Part shown: positions 29,120 through 37,807 of the stretch, piece by piece
Layout of the letters: each line of letters begins with the position of its first letter
How positions within the stretch are numbered: position 1 is the stretch's first letter
NCBI RefSeq assembly: GCF_019753045.1
Contig: NZ_JAIELN010000014.1
Coordinates: forward strand, 62,001-126,000
Origin: Hyphomicrobium sp.
GTDB lineage: Bacteria > Pseudomonadota > Alphaproteobacteria > Rhizobiales > Hyphomicrobiaceae
Direction of reading: 5' to 3'
DNA length: 64,000 bases
Program-made: the position numbers and the translations under genes
Notes under the pieces: model-generated
What the model was told of the DNA's origin: nothing
Databases searched by the model: none
The model's input: the letters and a program-made list of their open reading frames with translations, nothing else

Positions 29120-30501
29120 GCCGCAAGTTCTCCACGCACGTCGGCGAGCGTCTGATCTAGTGCCTTCTGGATCACGGCGCCGGCTTCTTCGAAGTGCGTG
29201 TCCGTCCAAGTCAGCGGCGGTGCGCATACCATGGTGTCGTAGACGGCCCGCATGATGAATCCTTCGCGGAAGAAGTGGTCGCGGCAGATGAGGCCGACGC
29301 GGCCCGGATCGTCGAAACGCTTGCGCGTTTTCTTGTCTGCGACGAGTTCGATCGCGCCGAGCATGCCGACCGTGCGCACTTCACCGACAAGCGGGTGATC
29401 CTTGAACCGGGCGAACAGCTTGGCGAGCGCCGGACCCGTCGTCTCCTTCACCTTCGGAACGAGCCGGTCGCGCTCCATGATCTCGAGATTCTTCAACGCG
29501 ACGGCGCAAGCAACGGGATGGCCCGAGAAGGTGTAACCGTGATTGAAATCGTCGTCCTTCGACATCAGCGCTTCGACGATCTTGTCGTCCACGAGAACGC
29601 CGGAAAGCGGAATGTACCCGGACGTCGCGGCCTTCGCGAATGTGATCAGGTTCGGCTTGAGCCCATAGAATTCCGATGCAAACCACGTCCCGACGCGACC
29701 GAACCCGGTGATCACCTCGTCAGCCAGCAGCAGAATGCCGTACTTGTCGACGATGCGCTGAACTTCCGGCCAATAGGTGGATGGCGCAATCTTGACGCCG
29801 CCTGCGCCCTGAACGGGTTCGCCCGCGAATGCCGCGACATTCTCCGGTCCGCAGCGAAGAATCTCTTCCTCGATCGCGCGCGCCGCACGAAGCCCGAAAG
29901 CTTCCGGCGTCTCGCCCGGGAATGAATCTCCATACCAATAGGGATCCATCACATGCCGGAACCCTTCGTAAACGGGATAGCTGTGCTGATGGACATGGCT
30001 CATGCCGCCCATCGAGCCGGCCGCGATGGTCGACCCGTGGTACGCGTTCTTGCGGCTGATGATGATCCGGCGTTTCGGCTCGCCCTTGAGCGCCCAGTAG
30101 TGACGGATGAGGCGGATCGCCGTGTCGTTCGATTCCGAGCCTGACGATCCGAAGAAGACTTGATTGATGTGCGCCGGCGCGATTTCGGCAAGCTTGCGCG
30201 ACAACGCCACGACAGGCGGATGCGTCGTCTTGAAGAACGTATTGTAGAACGGCAGCTCGACCATCTGGTCGTAAGCGGCCTGAGCCAGCTCCTTATTGCC
30301 GTAGCCGATGTTGGTCGTCCAAAGGCCGGCCATGCCATCCAGAATGCGGTGGCCTTCGCTGTCGATCACGTAAGGTCCTTCGCCCTTCACGATGACGCGG
30401 ACGTTCGGACCCGCCCGTAGCGACTGGTGATCCGAGAACGGATGCAAATGATGCTGCGCGTCGAGGTCTTGGATCTGCTTTGTCTGAAATCGGTTGGACA
30501 C
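29116..30501 (-). CDS. spuC: Class III aminotransferase, putrescine:pyruvate (SpuC-like)
   Basis: The 461-residue PLP enzyme starts with LDAQHHLHPFSDH, typical of the SpuC-type polyamine and related omega-transaminases. It has FFGSSGSESNDTAIRL, the KNAYHGSTIAAGSMGG segment, LLADEVITGFGRVG and the cofactor Lys in FAKAATSGYIPLSG. It is the first gene of the catabolic series and directly coupled to puuD. Because no PuuB-type amine oxidase is present, it could deaminate putrescine or gamma-glutamylputrescine itself; which one is not decidable from sequence. Confidence 0.85.
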   Translation of the reverse strand: MSNRFQTKQIQDLDAQHHLHPFSDHQSLRAGPNVRVIVKGEGPYVIDSEGHRILDGMAGLWTTNIGYGNKELAQAAYDQMVELPFYNTFFKTTHPPVVALSRKLAEIAPAHINQVFFGSSGSESNDTAIRLIRHYWALKGEPKRRIIISRKNAYHGSTIAAGSMGGMSHVHQHSYPVYEGFRHVMDPYWYGDSFPGETPEAFGLRAARAIEEEILRCGPENVAAFAGEPVQGAGGVKIAPSTYWPEVQRIVDKYGILLLADEVITGFGRVGTWFASEFYGLKPNLITFAKAATSGYIPLSGVLVDDKIVEALMSKDDDFNHGYTFSGHPVACAVALKNLEIMERDRLVPKVKETTGPALAKLFARFKDHPLVGEVRTVGMLGAIELVADKKTRKRFDDPGRVGLICRDHFFREGFIMRAVYDTMVCAPPLTWTDTHFEEAGAVIQKALDQTLADVRGELAA

Positions 30502-30852
30502 GGGTTTTCTCTCCAGCGGAACGGTTGAGGGGCCCGGTAGCGGGCCAGTCGGTGAAAGAAGCTGGGAGGCGTCAGTGCGGCGTATAGCCGATGCGGGCGC
30601 ACAGCTTCAGAAGCTCGCGCTTCGGATGAGGCGCGCTTTTCATGGGGCGCGAGGTCCCGCTGCAGCCGGCCTGAGCCAGTGCACTGTCAGCGAAAAAAGC
30701 CGGGAGCCGGATACCCGACGGCGCCATACCGATGTTTCCTGGCCGGTCGCACCATCCGCGATGCGACACTCGATAACTAACGACAGCGATACTTGCTTAT
30801 TCAATAACTTCTAGAGTATTCTCTACAGTGTAGAAGTCAAGGGCCACGCGAA
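30502..30852. promoter_or_regulatory. Divergent promoter region of the polyamine series and tetR
   Basis: About 350 bases without a convincing gene. The side near tetR (30770-30840) is AT-rich and holds the dyad at 30808-30836. The rest, next to the aminotransferase, is GC-rich; a short minus-strand frame there has no credible features. Confidence 0.6.
30808..30836. promoter_or_regulatory. Candidate TetR operator dyad
   Basis: Outer arms CTTCTA / TAGAAG flank a 29-bp partly symmetric stretch that contains the perfect palindrome CTACAGTGTAG (30823-30833). It ends 16 bases before the tetR start, where an autoregulating TetR protein would bind. Confidence 0.55.
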
Positions 30853-31545
30853 ATGGCAGAACCGAAATCCCGGGCACGCCGGGGGGTCGAGAGATCCGAG
30901 ATCCTCGACGCCGCCTTTAATCTGTTCGCGAGCACTGGAGAGCAGGGATTTTCGATCCGGAAGCTCGCTGCAGCCCTCGGCGTCGACCCGATGACGGTCT
31001 TGCATCATTTCGGCTCGAAGGAGGAACTGCTTCGCGCCATCGCCGACCGCGCCTTGCGCGACATCGAAATGCCGGTATCGACCTCCGATTGGCAGAGCGA
31101 CCTCAAGGCCGTAGCCAACGCCTATCGCACGCTCGCGCACCGCCATCCGCTCGTTTTTCCTCTACATTTTCGCTACAACGCGACGGGACCCACCGACCAC
31201 ATATCGAGCGAGGTCGTTTATTGCGCGCTGCGGCAGGCCGGGCTTGCCGACGCTGACGTCGCCGGCCTCGGCCTCGCGTTTTACGCTTTTGTCTTGGGTT
31301 TCGCGCTCGCCGAGGCCGAGGGCCTTCTGCGCCCCATCGGGCCCAGCGATGAAGCGGAACTCGAAGGCCTCGAGCCAGAGACCTACAAGGCGACCAGGTC
31401 GCTCATTCCGGCTCTCAAGACACTCGATCCGGACGCCGCGTTCGACAATTCGATCAACGTCTTCATCTTGGGGGTGGCGGCTCTCGCAGCGGGCCGGCCT
31501 GAAAGCGCCTCACACAAATCGAAAGTCGGTTTCGCTACGCATTAG
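30853..31545 (+). CDS. TetR-family transcriptional regulator
   Basis: The N-terminal helix-turn-helix is clear (RSEILDAAFNLFASTGEQGFSIRKLAAALGVDPMTVLHHFGSKEELL split over residues 14-58). The C-terminal ligand domain, with LAHRHPLVFPLHF and FYAFVLGFALAEAEG, is of the TetR_C type found in many regulators of unknown ligand. Length is 230. It is divergent from the polyamine genes and 116 bases upstream of eutB on the same strand, so it could control either set; the dyad in front of it suggests autoregulation. Confidence 0.88.
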   Translation: MAEPKSRARRGVERSEILDAAFNLFASTGEQGFSIRKLAAALGVDPMTVLHHFGSKEELLRAIADRALRDIEMPVSTSDWQSDLKAVANAYRTLAHRHPLVFPLHFRYNATGPTDHISSEVVYCALRQAGLADADVAGLGLAFYAFVLGFALAEAEGLLRPIGPSDEAELEGLEPETYKATRSLIPALKTLDPDAAFDNSINVFILGVAALAAGRPESASHKSKVGFATH

Positions 31546-31661
31546 CCTGCGCTCGCACTGCAAACGTGCTGATGACTATAGGATGAGCACGAATTGAAGC
31601 TTGCGTAGATGGCCTCTTGCGACATTATTGGTAAGAACGACCGGTGACCGGGGAGAATGCC

Positions 31662-33047
31662 ATGTATCGGGTGCACGCTGGCGGAACCACCTACACGTTT
31701 TCCACCCTCAAAGAACTTCTGGCCAAGGCGACACCGCCGCGTTCCGGCGACGTGCTTGCTGGCGTCGCGGCGACATCGGCCGCCGAGAACGTGGCAGCCA
31801 AGATGGCGCTTGCCGATGTCCCCCTGAAGCAGTTCCTCAACGAAGCGATCATCCCGTACGAAGCCGACGACGTAACGCGCCTCATCATCGATACCCATGA
31901 TGCGGTAGCCTTCGCGCCCATCTCACACATGACGGTCGGCGAGTTCCGCGATTGGCTTCTCTCAGAAAACGCGACGCCGCAGAAAGTCTCCGCCCTCGCA
32001 CCTGGACTGACGCCGGAGATGGTCGCAGCCGTCTCGAAAATCATGCGCAACCAGGATCTCGTGCTCGGCGCCAAGAAGGCGCACGTGATAACGAGGTTCC
32101 GCAATACGATCGGCATTCCGGGCCATATGGCCGTCCGCCTGCAACCTAATCACCCGACCGACGACAAGAAAGGCATCGCGGCTTCGATCGTAGATGGCTT
32201 GATGTACGGCTGCGGCGATGCCGTCATCGGCATCAACCCGGCGAGCGACAATCTCACCGCGATCACCGATCTTTTGGTGATGATGGACGATATCATCCGC
32301 CGCTTCGAAATCCCGACGCAGAGTTGCGTGTTGACCCACGTCACGACCACGATCGACGCCATCGCCAAGGGCGCGCCCGTTGACCTCGTATTCCAGTCGA
32401 TCGGCGGGACGGAGGGTGTAAACGCGTCGTTCGGCGTCACGCTCGCGCATCTGAAGGAAGGCCGCGAAGCCGCCCTCAGCATCAAGCGCGGAACAGTCGG
32501 CGACAACTGCATGTATTTCGAAACGGGCCAGGGGTCGGCACTGTCGGCGGACGCGCATCACGGCTGCGATCAGCAGACGATCGAGGCCCGCGCCTATGCC
32601 GTCGCCCGTCAGTTCAAGCCGCTTCTCGTCAACACCGTCGTCGGCTTCATCGGGCCGGAATATCTCTATAACGGCAAGGAAATCATCCGGGCCGGGCTCG
32701 AGGATCATTTCTGCGGCAAGCTGCTCGGCCTGCCGATGGGCTGCGATATTTGCTACACGAACCACGCCGAAGCCGACCAGGACGACATGGACATCCTGTT
32801 GATGATGCTCGGCGCCGCAGGCGTCAACTTCATCATGGGCATCCCTGGCGCCGACGACATCATGTTGAATTACCAGTCGACGTCGTTCCACGACGCGCTC
32901 TATGTGCGAGAAGCGCTGGGGCTGAAGCGCGCGCCCGAGTTCGAAGCGTGGCTCTCTCGCATCGGGGTGACTGACACAAGCGGCCACCTCGCGCCGCACG
33001 CGCCGGGCAATCCGCTCCTCACGCATGCACAGGCATTGGCAGCATGA
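31662..33047 (+). CDS. eutB: Ethanolamine ammonia-lyase large subunit
   Basis: EutB is the catalytic chain of the adenosylcobalamin-dependent enzyme that splits ethanolamine to acetaldehyde and ammonia. The 461-residue TIM-barrel protein has GDAVIGINPASDN, TQSCVLTHVTTTIDAI, FQSIGGTEGVNASFG, YFETGQGSALSADAHHGCDQQTIEARAYA and a C-terminal FIMGIPGADDIMLNYQSTSFHD segment, all family landmarks. The ATG at 31662 is preceded by GGGGAGA; a GTG at 31644 is less likely. It overlaps eutC by 4 bases. No reactivase (EutA) or shell protein is present nearby. Confidence 0.95.
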   Translation: MYRVHAGGTTYTFSTLKELLAKATPPRSGDVLAGVAATSAAENVAAKMALADVPLKQFLNEAIIPYEADDVTRLIIDTHDAVAFAPISHMTVGEFRDWLLSENATPQKVSALAPGLTPEMVAAVSKIMRNQDLVLGAKKAHVITRFRNTIGIPGHMAVRLQPNHPTDDKKGIAASIVDGLMYGCGDAVIGINPASDNLTAITDLLVMMDDIIRRFEIPTQSCVLTHVTTTIDAIAKGAPVDLVFQSIGGTEGVNASFGVTLAHLKEGREAALSIKRGTVGDNCMYFETGQGSALSADAHHGCDQQTIEARAYAVARQFKPLLVNTVVGFIGPEYLYNGKEIIRAGLEDHFCGKLLGLPMGCDICYTNHAEADQDDMDILLMMLGAAGVNFIMGIPGADDIMLNYQSTSFHDALYVREALGLKRAPEFEAWLSRIGVTDTSGHLAPHAPGNPLLTHAQALAA

Positions 33048-33829
33048 CCATGACAGAGGATCCCTGGGCAAATCTGAAACGGTTCACGGACGCGCGCATC
33101 GGCCTTGGCCGCTCGGGTTCTGCGATGCCGACGCGCGAAGTTCTGAATTTCGCCCTTTCGCACGCCATGGCGCGAGACGCGGTGACGACGCCGATCGATT
33201 GGACGCCGATCGAAAAAGGCCTGTCAAATCTCGGTCTTTCGACGTTGAGAATAGCGAGCGCCGCCACCGATCGGTCGGAATATCTCCGCCGTCCCGACCT
33301 CGGCCGCCGCCTGTCCGACGTCTCGCGCGAGGCGCTCGTTCGCGCATCCGAGGTCGAAGGATCGGCGAAGCCTGATCTCGTCATTCTCGTCGGCGACGGG
33401 CTTTCGTCGCTGGGCGTCGCGGCCAACACGCTGGCCTATATGTCGGCGTTCATGCCCTACGTCGTGAAAGCCGGCTGGAAACTATCGCCGGTCCTACTCG
33501 CCGACGACGCCCGCGTTGCGCTGGGCGACGAAGCCGGCGAAATTCTCGGCGGCAAGGCCGTGCTCGTGTTGATCGGCGAGCGGCCGGGCCTGTCGTCGCC
33601 GGACAGCCTCGGCGTCTACCTCACGTTTTCGCCGCGCATCGGCATCAAGGACGCCGACCGCAACTGCATTTCGAACATTCGTCAGCGCGGCCTCTCTTAC
33701 GATGAGGGCACGTTCAAAACCGCATGGCTGCTGCGGGAAGCGTTCCGGCGCGGGCTGACCGGCGTCAACTTGAAGGACGACTCCCAGTTCCTGATCGAAG
33801 GTCAGCCGGGACCCGAGCTGATCGGATAG
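33044..33829 (+). CDS. eutC: Ethanolamine ammonia-lyase small subunit
   Basis: EutC completes the cobalamin-binding enzyme with EutB. The 261-residue protein has ALVRASEVEG, DLVILVGDGLSSLGVAANT, ALGDEAGEILGGKAVLVLIGERPGLSSPDSLGVYLTF split over residues 165-200, and the C-terminal DADRNCISNIRQRGLSYDEG block, all characteristic. The ATGA overlap with eutB implies coupled translation. It converges on the SDR gene across a hairpin. Confidence 0.95.
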   Translation: MTMTEDPWANLKRFTDARIGLGRSGSAMPTREVLNFALSHAMARDAVTTPIDWTPIEKGLSNLGLSTLRIASAATDRSEYLRRPDLGRRLSDVSREALVRASEVEGSAKPDLVILVGDGLSSLGVAANTLAYMSAFMPYVVKAGWKLSPVLLADDARVALGDEAGEILGGKAVLVLIGERPGLSSPDSLGVYLTFSPRIGIKDADRNCISNIRQRGLSYDEGTFKTAWLLREAFRRGLTGVNLKDDSQFLIEGQPGPELIG

Positions 33830-33834
33830 CGGCA

Positions 33835-33869
33835 GCCGTCGCCCTCGACTTCACACCAAGGGCGACGGC
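33835..33869. terminator. Hairpin between convergent eutC and SDR genes
   Basis: An 11-bp perfect stem GCCGTCGCCCT / AGGGCGACGGC with a 13-base loop sits between two convergent stops. No strong T-run on either side, so termination may be partial. Confidence 0.6.
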
Positions 33870-33885
33870 CGCCGTTACTATCGCA

Positions 33886-34653
33886 TCAAACCGCCGTAAA
33901 GCAGTTGTCCACGAACAGGTGCGCACCGTTGACGAAGCTCGCTTCGTCACTGGCGAGGAAGAGGGCAGCACGCGCAACTTCTTCCGGCTCGCAGAGGCGG
34001 CCTTGCTGGACGGCAAGAGCGGCGTCCGAAGCATCGACGCCACGCTTCGACAGCTCCGCCACTTCGCGCAGACCGTGGGGCGTCTTGACGAACCCGGGGC
34101 AGACGGCGTTGCAGCGAATGCCTCTGTCACGGTACTCGACGGCGATGGACCGCGCGAACATGTGGCAAGCGCCCTTCGACGTATTGTACGCCGTCTCCAT
34201 GGGCGTTGCCGCAATGGCCGAAATCGACGACGTACAGACGATCGATCCGCCGCCAAGCTCCAGCATTCCCGGCAGCACCGCTTGCGTCATCAGGTACATG
34301 CTCGTGACGTTGATGCCCATCAGCCATTCCCACTCCTTGAGCGTCGTCTCGAGGAACGGCTTGATGATGATCGTGCCCGCGTGATTGAAGAGCACGTTGG
34401 CTTGCCCGATGGCGGACGTGACGCTCGCGACGGCAGCATTCACCTGTGCTTGATCCGCCACGTCGGCAGCCGCGAAAACGGCCTTGCCGCCCGCGTTGTT
34501 GATCTCGGCGACCACGGCGCGTCCGGCCTCTTCGTTGCGGTCGATCACGCCGACCGCCGCACCCTCGGCGGCAAAAAGGCGGGATGAGGCGCCGCCCATG
34601 CCCGTTGCTCCGCCCGAAATGATCGCAATCTTACCCTTAAGCCGGTCTGCCAT
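33886..34653 (-). CDS. Short-chain dehydrogenase/reductase
   Basis: This 255-residue classical SDR has the cofactor motif GGATGMGG near the N-terminus, an acidic DRNEE after strand 2 suggesting NAD preference, NHAG, the catalytic Ser in CTSSISAIAA, and Tyr/Lys in AYNTSKG. The ATG at 34653 follows AGGAGC at good spacing; the longer frame overlaps the permease gene and is not used. It lies 106 bases downstream of an amine-type permease. The substrate is unknown; oxidising or reducing a carbonyl from amine breakdown would fit the setting. Confidence 0.85.
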   Translation of the reverse strand: MADRLKGKIAIISGGATGMGGASSRLFAAEGAAVGVIDRNEEAGRAVVAEINNAGGKAVFAAADVADQAQVNAAVASVTSAIGQANVLFNHAGTIIIKPFLETTLKEWEWLMGINVTSMYLMTQAVLPGMLELGGGSIVCTSSISAIAATPMETAYNTSKGACHMFARSIAVEYRDRGIRCNAVCPGFVKTPHGLREVAELSKRGVDASDAALAVQQGRLCEPEEVARAALFLASDEASFVNGAHLFVDNCFTAV

Positions 34654-34698
34654 TTTTCTTGCTCCTGTCGAGACGCTTGCGAGGATGTGTAACAGATG

Positions 34699-34724
34699 CG
34701 GGCCGGATCGTTTGATCCGGCCCG
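34699..34724 (-). other. Intercistronic hairpin between permease and SDR
   Basis: A perfect 11-bp stem CGGGCCGGATC / GATCCGGCCCG with a 4-base loop. The T-run lies on the plus-strand side only, so on the transcribed minus strand it is a stable hairpin without a U-tract, possibly an mRNA processing or stability element. Confidence 0.6.
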
Positions 34725-34759
34725 TACCATTTTTTGACATCGAAGGGGGTCTTGACCCG

Positions 34760-36316
34760 TCAGTGGCCTTCGCCGACCGCCGCCTCGGCTGCTTTGATCT
34801 CGGCCGCACGCCGTGCGATGTCCGCGCCGATCGGAGGGCCCTTGAACCGGCGGTTCTCAAACAGCACCCAGATGATGAGCGACAGCACGATGAAGCCGAT
34901 CGTGATTTCCAGCGCCCAGTCGTTTGGCGGCTGGATGCCGATGTAGAAAATGACAGCCATCGAGATCAGCGACAGCACGCACACGAGCTTGAAGAGGCCG
35001 GACCCAAGATCCCACGGGCCGGGCTTCGGGAAGGCCGGTCCGCCGTACTTGAACAGCGCCAGGGCGATCGGCACCGCGAACGACAGGAACAGGAAGATGA
35101 CCGTGCAGGACACGACGATCGAGTAGGCCGGTGTGCCCGCGATGGTGATCGCAGACGTGAACCAGACGAACAAGGTCGCGAGCAGCGCGCCGAACCAGAT
35201 CGCGTTCTGGGGCACGCGGTATGTCGGGCTAACCTTTGCCAGCCAGCCCGAAATGCCCGGAATACCGCCGTCACGCGAGAAGGCGAACAGCATGCGCGAT
35301 ACCGATGTGACGGTCGCCAGGCCGCAGAGCCATTGTGACACGAAGATCAGCACGTACATCGCGTTCTTGATGCCCGGCGGAACCTGCTTATCCATGGCCC
35401 AGAAGAACACGTTCCAGCCCTGCTTGGCGGCTTCGTCCATGTTGGGGATCATCAACACGAACGCACACAGCATGATGTAGCCGAAAACGCCCGACCATAG
35501 CACGGCCGAGCACATGCCTTTGGGCACAGCCATCGACGCGTTGACGGTTTCTTCGGCCGTATGGGCCGAAGCGTCGTAGCCCGTGATCGTGTAGATCGGC
35601 AGCAGCAGGCCAAGCGCGAACGCCATGCTCAACGAAACCGCGTTCGGCCAGACGCCGTTAGCGCCTTCCGTGCCCGTGTAGTTCGAGAACGTCCACAGCC
35701 GCGAAACGTCATAACTCGGTGCGAAGATCAGGCACACCGCGGCCAGGGCCACGGCGCCGAACAGAATGATGTAGCCCGAAAAGTCCGTGAGCTTCATCGT
35801 CAGGCCGATGCCGAGATGGTTGACGAGAGCCTGCAGGCCCGTGATCAGCGCCATGAAAAGCACGCGATGGGTAAGCGTGTCTTCGACGCCGAAGTAGGGA
35901 CCGAACGCGCCGAAGAAGAAGTAGAACGTCCCGACGTTGATGGCGCCGAGCACCGTGATCAGGCCGAGCAGGTTGAGCCACGCGGCAAGCCAGCCGGTGA
36001 ACCGGTTGCCCAGGATGGAGCCCCAGTGATAAAGGCCGCCGGCGGTCGGATAGGCTGACGAGATTTGCGCCAAAGCCATTGCAAACACACCGGAAATCAG
36101 AACGCCCAAAGGCCATCCCAATCCGATTGCCGCCCCACCCGCGCCGGCGGTCGCCTGCCCGAGCGAGTTGATGCCGCCCGACAGGATGCAAATGATGGAA
36201 AACGAGATAGCGAAGTTCGAGAACGCGTGCATGCGCCGGGAAAGTTCCTGCGCGTAGCCCATCGAATGTAGGACTTTTACGTCCTCATCGACCACTTTCG
36301 GTTCGGTGGATGACAT
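34760..36316 (-). CDS. APC-superfamily permease, amino acid/choline/GABA (ACT) type
   Basis: From the ATG at 36316 the 518-residue protein has about 12 hydrophobic segments. The N-terminal ELSRRMHAFSNFAISFSIICILSGGINS and the SAYPTAGGLYHWGS loop are signatures of the ACT family, whose fungal members carry GABA or choline. An ITGYDASAHTAEET motif in the middle and a hydrophilic, acidic C-terminus are also typical. Likely cargo is GABA, ethanolamine, choline or a polyamine; the flanking eutBC and polyamine genes make these equally plausible. A cluster of GTGACG/CGTCAC arms lies just upstream. Confidence 0.85.
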   Translation of the reverse strand: MSSTEPKVVDEDVKVLHSMGYAQELSRRMHAFSNFAISFSIICILSGGINSLGQATAGAGGAAIGLGWPLGVLISGVFAMALAQISSAYPTAGGLYHWGSILGNRFTGWLAAWLNLLGLITVLGAINVGTFYFFFGAFGPYFGVEDTLTHRVLFMALITGLQALVNHLGIGLTMKLTDFSGYIILFGAVALAAVCLIFAPSYDVSRLWTFSNYTGTEGANGVWPNAVSLSMAFALGLLLPIYTITGYDASAHTAEETVNASMAVPKGMCSAVLWSGVFGYIMLCAFVLMIPNMDEAAKQGWNVFFWAMDKQVPPGIKNAMYVLIFVSQWLCGLATVTSVSRMLFAFSRDGGIPGISGWLAKVSPTYRVPQNAIWFGALLATLFVWFTSAITIAGTPAYSIVVSCTVIFLFLSFAVPIALALFKYGGPAFPKPGPWDLGSGLFKLVCVLSLISMAVIFYIGIQPPNDWALEITIGFIVLSLIIWVLFENRRFKGPPIGADIARRAAEIKAAEAAVGEGH

Positions 36317-36361
36317 GAGAGGTCCCCAAGAAATTGTTCCCTTTGGGAAATCTTGGGCGAC

Positions 36362-36390
36362 GTGACGCTTTTCGTCACTCAAGCGTGACG
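36362..36390. promoter_or_regulatory. Nested inverted repeats upstream of the ACT permease
   Basis: GTGACG (36362-36367), CGTCAC (36373-36378) and GTGACG (36385-36390) form two overlapping inverted repeats, 46-74 bases ahead of the permease start. A dimeric regulator could bind them; the alternative hairpins could also matter in RNA. Confidence 0.4.
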
Positions 36391-36559
36391 GCGTCCAATT
36401 CTTCCGAGGCCACTCTGGTGGCAAGCCGAGAAAAGGTCAATCGCTGGGCAAGGCCAAATAGTGGGCAAACTTTGCCTCGGCCGCACGACAATCATGCGGT
36501 CCGAGGTTCGCAAGCGGGGGGCGCCATGAGCGGCGACCATCCGCCAGAGGGTCGATCGT

Positions 36560-37807
36560 CTACTGATCAGATCTGACCTTGGCGACTTGATCCGTCAGCG
36601 GCTCTATCCGGTAGATCGAGGCTTCGGAACTGTCGGTCAACAAATAGATATACCCGTCTGGAGCGACTGCGACGTCGCGAATACGCCCGATCTTATGGTG
36701 GAGATAGCGCTCTTCCTTGACGACTTTGCCGGAGTCCATTCGGAGCCGGATCAGGCATTCCCCGACGAGCGTTCCAACCAGGAAGTCCCCGCGCCAATCG
36801 TCGGGCATGACGTTGCCATAGTAGGAAACGAGACTGGCCGGAGCGACCGAGGGGACCCAAACATATACCGGGTCGACCATGCCGGGAGCAGATGTTTTGT
36901 CCGAAATGACTGACCCGTCGTAGTTAACTCCATAGGTAACGAGCGGCCATCCATAATTGCTGCCGCCGGTAATGAGGTTGAGTTCGTCGCCGCCTTTCGG
37001 ACCCTGTTCGATTGACCAGAGCTGCCCGTCGCCGACGTTGCCGATCAGCCCCTGCGGATTGCGATGCCCGTAGCTGTAGATTTCCGGCAGCACGTCGCTG
37101 CGGCCGACGAACGGATTATCTTCGGGGATCGACCCATCCGTGTTGATCCGGATGATCTTGCCGCCATGATCGAGCAGGTTTTGCGCGCGCTCTTTCTGGA
37201 AGCGGTCGCCGATCGTCAAATAGAGAGCCTTGTCCGGCCCGAACGCCAGGCGTCCGCCGATCTGGTCGAGCCCATTCGCGGCTGGCCGGCTCTCGAAAAT
37301 GACCCGCTTGTCGACGAGGTTCATGCCATCGAGGACGGCGCTCGAAATCCGTATCGTTCCGGCTTCCGGAGTTCCGTGCATATAGGAGAGAAACAAGCGG
37401 TGATTCTTCGGGAATTCAGGATCGACGAGCACATCCAGAAGCCCTGAGTGGCTGCCTGAAAGAACTGTCGGCACGCCTGCGATACCCGCCGGCAGGAGCA
37501 TGTCGCCCTCGATGACGCGAAGGCGTCCGGGCCGCTCGGTGACGAGAATTCGGCCATCCGGCAGGAAGCCAATCGACCAGGGGCTTTCCAGCTTGTCGGC
37601 TATTTTTCGCAGGTCGAATGGGAAATCGCCGTCCGGAATTTCGCGAATATCGGGCTGGGTCGGCAGCGAATCGACATGCGTCTCTTCGCTTCCGATTTCG
37701 CCTCGGGAGGGTTCCGGTGCAACAACCATGAGAGCAGCGAAGAATGCAGTCGCGATTCCGGAACGAACGCCGAAATGCCGCCCGAGGGCCGATGTGATGC
37801 TGTCCAA
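36560..37807 (-). CDS. PQQ-type soluble aldose (glucose/sorbosone) dehydrogenase, active-site variant
   Basis: A signal peptide (about residues 15-36) is followed by a six-bladed beta-propeller of the soluble aldose sugar dehydrogenase type: ESPWSIGFLPDGRILVTERPGRL, SGLLDVLVDPEF, GGRLAFGPDKALYLTIGDR, SYGHRNPQGL, EQGPKGGDELNLI and NYGWPLVTYG. It should act in the periplasm on sugars with PQQ. In related enzymes the residue in the x-His-x-GGR motif is the catalytic His; here it is Gln182 (LDQIGGR), so activity is doubtful or altered. The start is TTG at 37807 behind GGGGGC. It is divergent from the adenylate cyclase. Confidence 0.85.
   Translation of the reverse strand: MDSITSALGRHFGVRSGIATAFFAALMVVAPEPSRGEIGSEETHVDSLPTQPDIREIPDGDFPFDLRKIADKLESPWSIGFLPDGRILVTERPGRLRVIEGDMLLPAGIAGVPTVLSGSHSGLLDVLVDPEFPKNHRLFLSYMHGTPEAGTIRISSAVLDGMNLVDKRVIFESRPAANGLDQIGGRLAFGPDKALYLTIGDRFQKERAQNLLDHGGKIIRINTDGSIPEDNPFVGRSDVLPEIYSYGHRNPQGLIGNVGDGQLWSIEQGPKGGDELNLITGGSNYGWPLVTYGVNYDGSVISDKTSAPGMVDPVYVWVPSVAPASLVSYYGNVMPDDWRGDFLVGTLVGECLIRLRMDSGKVVKEERYLHHKIGRIRDVAVAPDGYIYLLTDSSEASIYRIEPLTDQVAKVRSDQ

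Noticed and set aside
31546-36759. Ethanolamine microcompartment locus or cobalamin riboswitch near eutBC
   Set aside because: No shell-protein, EutA or EutT genes are present, and the 116-base spacer before eutB does not show a cobalamin-riboswitch core.
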